DNA of 40,909 bases from Actinomyces succiniciruminis (GTDB lineage: Bacteria > Actinomycetota > Actinomycetes > Actinomycetales > Actinomycetaceae). This document shows, piece after piece, positions 35,380 to 40,909 of the stretch. The stretch lies in the NCBI RefSeq assembly GCF_900002405.1, contig NZ_LK995501.1, positions 1 through 40,909 of the forward strand. The letters run 5' to 3'. Within the stretch, counting starts at the first letter, position 1. Every line of letters starts with the position of its first letter. A program made the translations under genes and the position numbers. The notes under the pieces are model-generated. The model was not told the origin of the DNA. It saw only the letters and a list, made by a program, of their open reading frames with translations, and did not search any database.

Positions 35380-38300
35380 GCCAGGCGGGAAGCGCCGCCC
35401 AGCAACCTGCACCCGGCGGGGTCCTCGCGGTCCTCGTCTCAGCCGGGGTCACCCCCTACTTGCCTGAAACCCTGCATGCCCTGGCCGGCCAAACCGTCGC
35501 TCCCGACGTACTGCTGATCGTCGACGTCGCCTCTCGCGCCAATGGACTCGGTGACGGTACACCCATCGAGGAGGCCGTGGTCGAATCCGGTACCGACGCG
35601 GTCACCGCTGTACGCGTGGTACACGTACCCGAGGCCGCCGGTTTCGGCGACGCCGTCGGACGCGGCCTGACCAAGTACGCCGAGCTGATCGCCAAGGGCA
35701 ACCGCAAGCGCCGCCGTCACCGCGACCACTTCACGGGGTCGCGCCAGACGGACCGGCCGGACGCGACCACCGGCGCCGTTACCACCGCCTCCGGGCAGCT
35801 GACCGGCCCCACCGGCGCCATGTCGCCGATCTCCGATACCGAGATCTACCGTGCCACCGAGGTCGACGCACCGGCCGCCCAGCCCACCGAGGGCTCCTGG
35901 CTGTGGCTGTTGCACGACGACTCCGCCCCCGATCCCGACTGCCTGGCGGCGCTGCTCGCCGCCGTACGCACGGCCCGCTCCATTGCCCTGGCCGGGCCCA
36001 AGCAGGTCGACTGGGAACGGCCCCACGAACTGCTCGAGGTGGGCCTGCGCACCACCGCATCCGCCCGCCGCGCCAACGACGTCGTCGAGGGGGAGGTAGA
36101 CCAGGGCCAACACGACGACCGCACGGACATGCTTGCCGTCGGCACCGCCGGGGCGCTGATCGACCGCGCCGTCTGGGACCAGCTCGGGGGCATCTCACCG
36201 GCGTTCCCGCTCTTCGACGACGGCCTGGAGCTGTCCCGCGCCGTGCGCCTGGCCGGCCACCGCGTCGTCGTGGTGCCCGACGCCGTCCTGCGCCACCGCC
36301 GCGCCAGCTACCTCGGCCTGCGCCCCGCCCAACAGCCCCACGGCCCGCACCGCGTCCCTGGTCACGCCGACCAGAGCGATACGCCTCCGACCGTCGCCGT
36401 CCCCGAACCCGATCCGGACCGCTCCTTCCGCGCCCGGCGCAGCGCGCAGCTGACCGCATGGGCGACCTTCTCGGCCCGTCCCTTGCCGTTGCTGCTGGCC
36501 TGGATCGTCCTGCTCGGGCTGGCCCGTGCCGCCTGGCGGCTGCTGACCAAGGCACCCGCGCTGGCCCGTGACGAGTTGGCCGCCGCCCTCGCCGTCGCTC
36601 GCAGCGGCGCCGCGATCCGGCGCGGCCGCAGGCGGCTCGCCGCGCACCAGGACGTGCGTCGCACCGTACTGTCCGAGCTGTACGTCAGCGCCGCCGACAT
36701 CCGTGCCGCCCGCCGCGACCGGCGGCGCCAGGAGCGCGAGCGCGCCGCCCGTGAGGCCGCCCGCAGCGAGTTGGAACTGCGTGAGTTGGCCGCCCTGACC
36801 CGGCGGCGGCGCCTCGTCCTGGCCGGCGTACTGATCGTGGCGGGAGCCTTCGCTGCTGTCGGGTTGTCGCAGGTCCTGGTCGCCCGCACCGTGACCGGTG
36901 GCGCCCTGCCCGGCCTGGGGGGCAGCGGGCGCGACCTGTGGGACGCCGCCTGGTCCACCTGGGTCGGCTCCGGAGACGGCTATCCCGCCGCCTTGAGTCC
37001 ACTGCTGGCCACCCTGGCCCTGCCGGTGGCGGTCGGCTCCTGGGTCGGCCTCGACGGTGACGCCCTGGTGCATATCCTGCTGGTGCTGGCCGTCCCCCTG
37101 GCGGCGCTCGGCGCCTGGTACGCCGCCGGCACCGTGACCCGCCGCAACCCGCTGCGCGCCTGGGCGGCGCTCGTGTGGGCGCTGGCCCCGGGGCTGCTGC
37201 TGGCCGTCGGACAGGGGCGGCTCACCGCCGTCATCGTGCACCTGACGCTGCCGTGGGCGTTGACGGCGCTCGCACGCGCCGTGGGGGCGGATCGGCGCGA
37301 CGTGGTCCTGTCCGGGATGGTGGGCGCGCACCACGCCACCCAGGCGGAGAAGGCCGAGCTCGACCGCTTCGCCGCCGCCCGCATTGAGGACCTGGCCGAG
37401 CTGGCCGACGACGACCCCGCGGCCCCTCAGGAGGCGCAGGACCAACTGGCGGAGGTTGCCGACGCTTCCGAGGCGGACGCCCTCGCCGCATCGGAGGCGT
37501 CCGCGGACGCCGAGCCGCCGGCAACAGACGCTGCCGCCGCTGAGTCCGTCGAGGTGCCCGAGGCCGCCGGCCCGCCGCTGCCCTTGCCGGAGCGCTACGG
37601 CCCCGGCTCACCCACGGCCGCCGCGGCGGCGGGACTGCTGCTCAGCCTGATCGTGGCCGCCGCCCCCGCCACCGCCGCGCTTATCCTCGTCGGCCTGATT
37701 GTGCTGACGGCATGCATGCGCCGCAGCGCGCCGCGCCTGCTACTGACGCTCGTACCGGTCGCGGCCACCGCCACCCCCGCCTGGTGGCGCGCCGCGCGCC
37801 TGGCCCAGGCCGGTGACGTGGACGACGGCGTGCACTATCTGCTCACCGACACCGGCCTGCCCGCTGCCGTCGCCCCTCCCAGCACCATCGAAACCCTCCT
37901 GGGCATGCCGCAAGACGTCGAGTCCCTGATCGCCGACCCGAACCTTGCGTTGACCGCCAAGGCCCTACTCGCCATCGTCCCAGTCGCGGCGGTCTTCGGC
38001 TTGCTGACCGGTGGGCGCCGCGGCAACTGTGCCCGCGCCGGTTTCCTCATGGCACTGGGCGGGCTGGCCCTGGCCGCCGCCGGGACGCGCGTCATCGTCG
38101 CCGTCGGCACCCAAACCGACGGCACCGGCTCCGTCACCGTAGCCGCCTGGGCCGGCACCGGCGTCTCCTTCGCCCTTGCCGGCCTGCTCACCGCCGCCCT
38201 GGCCGCCGGCGACGCCGCATATGCGGCCCTGCCCGCCCACGCTCCCGGCTGGAGGCGCTGGGCGCGCGTCGGGCTGGTGGGCGCCGGTGTCATCGCCGTC

Positions 38301-39248
38301 GCCGCCCCATTGAGCGTGGGCGGGGCCTGGGCCCTGGCGGCCCACGCCTCCACCGCCACCGGCACCGACGCCGATGTGATGGCCCTGCGGCCCGCCGGCA
38401 GCCGCATCCCGCTGATCGCCGCTGAGATCCAGTCCTCCGACACCGCCGGACGCGTACTGATCCTGTCGGGAGGCGACTCCGGACTGCGCGTGCGCATCTG
38501 GCGCGGGGACGGCACCCAGCTGACCGACGTGACTCCCGACGTCCTGACAACCCAGCTCGCCATGCGCATGGCGTCCGGAACCACCGCGGCCGCAAGCCCC
38601 GCGCCGGCCACGACCGCGGCAGACGACCCGCTCACCACCACCCTGACCGACCCGGCCGACGCCGAACTCGCCGACCTGGTGGTGCGCGCCGCCGCCGGCC
38701 AGGACGAGGACGTGGCCGACGCCCTGGCGGCCCACGGCATCGCCGTCGTGCTGCTGACCGACGCCGCCGGCGACGAACTGACCGCCTCCACCCGCGCCGG
38801 CCTGGAGTCCACCCCCGGCCTGGAACAACTCGCCCGCACCGACTCCGGCACCTCCTGGCGCGTCGCCCCCGCCGCCGCCCCCGAATCGGCCCGGGCCGTA
38901 CTGCAGGCCGCCGACGGCACCGCCACCACCATCCCCGCCAACGCCACCGGAGCCACGGCCGTCCGCACCGCCCTTCAGGCGGGCACCGGCAGGCGCGTGC
39001 TCATGCTCGCCGAGCGCAACGACGGTGCCTGGCGGGCCACCCTGAATGGCGAGCCACTTGCGGCCACCACCGTGCCCGACGCCGCCGGCCGCTGGCGCAC
39101 CGCCTTCATCGTCCCCGCCGACGGCGGCGAACTCGTGGTCACTCACGGCACCACCCTCGGCGCGATCGCCGCTCGCGGCATCCCCGTCATCTGGGTCATC
39201 ACCGCCCTGTTCGCCCTGCCCCTGCGCCGCAGGAGGCGCACCGTATGA
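35376..39248 (+). CDS. Giant membrane-bound family 2 glycosyltransferase
   Basis: This 1290-residue protein has an N-terminal GT2 domain (about residues 10-330) with WLWLLHDDSAPDPDCL as the acidic metal motif and FDDGLELSRAVRLAGHRV. A basic arginine-rich stretch (about 400-480) and many membrane helices follow. Residues of about 650-740 form an Ala/Glu/Asp-rich linker, and the C-terminal 250 residues look extracytoplasmic, closing with a last helix and RRRRRTV. GT2 proteins of this size, next to whiB and DUF5719, are a conserved actinobacterial arrangement, probably for wall or surface glycan. Translation is coupled to whiB (ATGA) and to the next gene (ATGA). The sugar is unknown. Confidence 0.88.
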   Translation: MSQAGSAAQQPAPGGVLAVLVSAGVTPYLPETLHALAGQTVAPDVLLIVDVASRANGLGDGTPIEEAVVESGTDAVTAVRVVHVPEAAGFGDAVGRGLTKYAELIAKGNRKRRRHRDHFTGSRQTDRPDATTGAVTTASGQLTGPTGAMSPISDTEIYRATEVDAPAAQPTEGSWLWLLHDDSAPDPDCLAALLAAVRTARSIALAGPKQVDWERPHELLEVGLRTTASARRANDVVEGEVDQGQHDDRTDMLAVGTAGALIDRAVWDQLGGISPAFPLFDDGLELSRAVRLAGHRVVVVPDAVLRHRRASYLGLRPAQQPHGPHRVPGHADQSDTPPTVAVPEPDPDRSFRARRSAQLTAWATFSARPLPLLLAWIVLLGLARAAWRLLTKAPALARDELAAALAVARSGAAIRRGRRRLAAHQDVRRTVLSELYVSAADIRAARRDRRRQERERAAREAARSELELRELAALTRRRRLVLAGVLIVAGAFAAVGLSQVLVARTVTGGALPGLGGSGRDLWDAAWSTWVGSGDGYPAALSPLLATLALPVAVGSWVGLDGDALVHILLVLAVPLAALGAWYAAGTVTRRNPLRAWAALVWALAPGLLLAVGQGRLTAVIVHLTLPWALTALARAVGADRRDVVLSGMVGAHHATQAEKAELDRFAAARIEDLAELADDDPAAPQEAQDQLAEVADASEADALAASEASADAEPPATDAAAAESVEVPEAAGPPLPLPERYGPGSPTAAAAAGLLLSLIVAAAPATAALILVGLIVLTACMRRSAPRLLLTLVPVAATATPAWWRAARLAQAGDVDDGVHYLLTDTGLPAAVAPPSTIETLLGMPQDVESLIADPNLALTAKALLAIVPVAAVFGLLTGGRRGNCARAGFLMALGGLALAAAGTRVIVAVGTQTDGTGSVTVAAWAGTGVSFALAGLLTAALAAGDAAYAALPAHAPGWRRWARVGLVGAGVIAVAAPLSVGGAWALAAHASTATGTDADVMALRPAGSRIPLIAAEIQSSDTAGRVLILSGGDSGLRVRIWRGDGTQLTDVTPDVLTTQLAMRMASGTTAAASPAPATTAADDPLTTTLTDPADAELADLVVRAAAGQDEDVADALAAHGIAVVLLTDAAGDELTASTRAGLESTPGLEQLARTDSGTSWRVAPAAAPESARAVLQAADGTATTIPANATGATAVRTALQAGTGRRVLMLAERNDGAWRATLNGEPLAATTVPDAAGRWRTAFIVPADGGELVVTHGTTLGAIAARGIPVIWVITALFALPLRRRRRTV

Positions 39249-40729
39249 GCCTTCCCCATCGCAAACTCTTCGCCATCGCCGGGCGCGTCGCCTCCGCGCT
39301 CCTGCTGCTGGCCGCGGTCCTCGCCCTGACCTGGTGGGGGACCGGCAGTCCGCGCGCGACCAGCCAGAACGTAACCGCCACCGCGGTGCCCGCCCCTGCC
39401 GCCGACGTCGTCTACGCCTGTCCCGCAGCCCCGAACAACACCATCGGCGGCATTGACCTCGACGAGCCCACGGCATCCACCACCATCACCGCACTCGACG
39501 CCGACTCCACCCTCACCTACGGCTCGGAGTCGCTCGAGGACGCCACCACCACCTTCGATACCGCCGACGGCGGCATCCTGACGGTGCGGGCCCCCGGCGG
39601 CCAAGCCACCGGCGCCGTCGGCACGGTCACCACCCTGACCGCCGGCGGCGACCTGCGCGGCCTGAGCGCCGCCCCCTGTGCCGCCCCCGCCTCCGTCGCC
39701 TGGATCGTCGGCGGCTCGGCCGCCGTCGGCTCCTCCTCCGAGTTGCGGCTGACCAACCCCGGACTGACCACGGTTACCGCCACCATCCACCTGTACGGCT
39801 CCACCGGTGAGCTCACCCTGCCATCCTCCGGGCAGGTGGCCGTCGGCGCCGGTGAGATCGTCGGCGTGCTGCTCGAGGCCGCCGGGGCGGCGGACGACCG
39901 CCTGGCGCTGAGCGTGGAGGCGGACGGGGGCGTGCTCATTCCGGCCCTGGTCACCGAGTCCCTCGACGGTGAGACCCCCGCCGGCGTCGACACGCTCACC
40001 GCCGGCGCCGCTCCCGCCACCGACCTGACCATCCCCGGAGTCGTGCTCGTGGAGGCCGCCGCGCAGGGGGAGACGGAGGCCGACGGCGCCGACTCCTCCG
40101 ACTCTCCGGCCGTGCGCGTGGTCAACCCCGCCGAGGCCCCCGCCACCGTGTCGATCTCTCTGATCGGCGCCGACGGCGAGGAGGACCTGCCGGGCGCCAC
40201 CGCCGTGACCGTCGACCCGGGCGCCGTCTTCGACATCTCCCTGGCGGGCGTGGACCCCGGCGCCTACGCCGTGCACGTGACCTCGGACGCGACAGTGGGC
40301 GCGGCCGTCAAGCTTGTGCGCAGCGCGGGGGAGTACCCCGACCGCTCCGGCGCCCTCGCCCACGACACGGCCTGGGTGCAGGCCGCCGCCGACGCCGCGG
40401 GCTCCACCCTCGCCCTGCCCCGCGAGGGCGGTCTGGACACCACTGTGGTGCTGACCAACTCCGGGGCAGCCGACGCCACCGTCAGCCTGACCTCGGCGGA
40501 TGGGGAGTGGACCGACGAGGTCACGGTCCCCGCCACCACCACGCTCACCCCCAGGGTTCCCGACGAGGTGTCGGCGCTGGTGATCACCGGGGCCGGCGGG
40601 CAGCAGGTCTCCGCGGCCGCCGTCGTCACCACCGAGGTTTCCGGCGACGTGCCGGGCACGCTCATCTCCGTGCTTCCCACCGTGCCCGACGCCGCCGCCC
40701 AGTCCTCCCGCAACCTCCGGCTGTACTGA
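39245..40729 (+). CDS. DUF5719-like secreted or membrane-anchored protein
   Basis: This 494-residue protein starts with a short basic segment and one hydrophobic helix (about residues 14-33, SALLLLAAVLALTWWG), then an extracytoplasmic Ala/Thr/Val-rich beta region with repeating motifs such as VVNPAEAPATVSISL and VLTNSGAADATVSLT. That is the pattern of DUF5719 proteins, which follow the large GT2 in many actinobacteria. It may help the glycosyltransferase on the outer face. Its start overlaps the GT2 stop by four bases. Enzymatic motifs were not seen. The family call rests on position and layout. Confidence 0.83.
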   Translation: MSLPHRKLFAIAGRVASALLLLAAVLALTWWGTGSPRATSQNVTATAVPAPAADVVYACPAAPNNTIGGIDLDEPTASTTITALDADSTLTYGSESLEDATTTFDTADGGILTVRAPGGQATGAVGTVTTLTAGGDLRGLSAAPCAAPASVAWIVGGSAAVGSSSELRLTNPGLTTVTATIHLYGSTGELTLPSSGQVAVGAGEIVGVLLEAAGAADDRLALSVEADGGVLIPALVTESLDGETPAGVDTLTAGAAPATDLTIPGVVLVEAAAQGETEADGADSSDSPAVRVVNPAEAPATVSISLIGADGEEDLPGATAVTVDPGAVFDISLAGVDPGAYAVHVTSDATVGAAVKLVRSAGEYPDRSGALAHDTAWVQAAADAAGSTLALPREGGLDTTVVLTNSGAADATVSLTSADGEWTDEVTVPATTTLTPRVPDEVSALVITGAGGQQVSAAAVVTTEVSGDVPGTLISVLPTVPDAAAQSSRNLRLY

Positions 40730-40868
40730 CCCTGTCCCGGCTCTGTCCCGCACTCTGTACCGGCCTGCGAGGCCATCGTGACGGCGTCGTGGGCACGCCC
40801 GGAACCGTCTCGTATACGACTTCCCCACAAAGACACGCGTTTTGGAGGTTTGCATGTGCGCAGCGCCC

Positions 40869-40909
40869 TGTGATGTCTCAGGACATCGGTGACAGTTCTG
40901 CCTCAGGAC
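40869..40909. mobile_element. Possible insertion-sequence end at the window edge
   Basis: The last bases read TGTGATGTCTCAGGACATCG and continue with a second CTCAGGAC 25 bases after the first (40877-40884 and 40902-40909). TGATGTCTC-type ends with spaced repeats resemble IS481-type elements of actinobacteria. The rest would lie beyond the window. No transposase is visible here, so this remains tentative. Confidence 0.35.

Noticed and set aside
37965-39476. 503-residue minus-strand Gly-rich frame across the giant glycosyltransferase
   Set aside because: Same cause as above; no start signal or domain.
39143-40855. 570-residue minus-strand Gly-rich frame across the DUF5719-like gene
   Set aside because: Low-complexity glycine runs arise from reading Ala/Thr codons on the opposite strand.
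40854-40892. 12-codon frame with a good ribosome site, considered as a leader peptide
   Set aside because: It runs into IS-like sequence after five codons, so an interrupted gene is a better reading than a functional leader.

Overview
The window looks like a chromosomal cell-surface polysaccharide locus from a high-GC actinobacterium, most likely Actinomyces or a close relative. The support is the strong G/C third-position bias, a WhiB2-type regulator, a fused RmlC-RmlD protein, and the manA / TIGR03089-like / whiB / giant glycosyltransferase / DUF5719-like order. Species cannot be fixed from sequence reading alone. No rRNA, tRNA or CRISPR array was seen.

Layout. (1) 1-3303: two tandem paralogous multi-spanning DUF6541-like proteins, the first cut by the window edge. 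(2) 3348-4343 (minus): rmlB. (3) 4657-6876: secreted PGRP-type amidase with C-terminal calcium-loop repeats. (4) 6997-11603: plus-strand run of a GT2, a GT4, a flippase-like membrane protein and a GT-C-like membrane protein. (5) 11649-12554 (minus): rhamnosyltransferase-like GT2. (6) 12786-18101: Wzm/Wzt ABC exporter, a 96-residue coiled-coil protein, an RgpF-like protein and an RgpF-WbsX fusion, closed by a strong terminator. (7) 18187-21119 (minus): ugd and rmlC-rmlD. (8) 21584-29106: DUF2142-like membrane protein, then a phosphocholine cassette: a winged-helix/cytidylyltransferase/choline-kinase fusion (LicC-LicA), a LicB-like permease, two tandem LicD transferases and a flippase. (9) 29152-31425: GT4, then a DUF2304-GT2 pair on the minus strand. 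(10) 31575-32447 (minus): rmlA. (11) 32712-40729: manA, TIGR03089-like gene, whiB, a 1290-residue glycosyltransferase and a DUF5719-like protein. The last 41 bases resemble the end of an insertion sequence.

How the genes fit together. RmlA, RmlB and RmlC-RmlD supply dTDP-L-rhamnose, Ugd supplies UDP-glucuronate, and ManA links fructose-6-P to mannose-6-P. The glycosyltransferases and RgpF-like enzymes would build rhamnose-rich glycans on the cytoplasmic face. Wzm/Wzt would export one polymer; the flippase in the lic block may move a second unit. The lic cassette would import choline, activate it to CDP-choline and transfer phosphocholine to a glycan. The most interesting inference is that this organism makes a phosphocholine-decorated, rhamnose-containing wall polysaccharide, with the cassette lying between two rhamnose-precursor genes in a visibly less GC-rich block.
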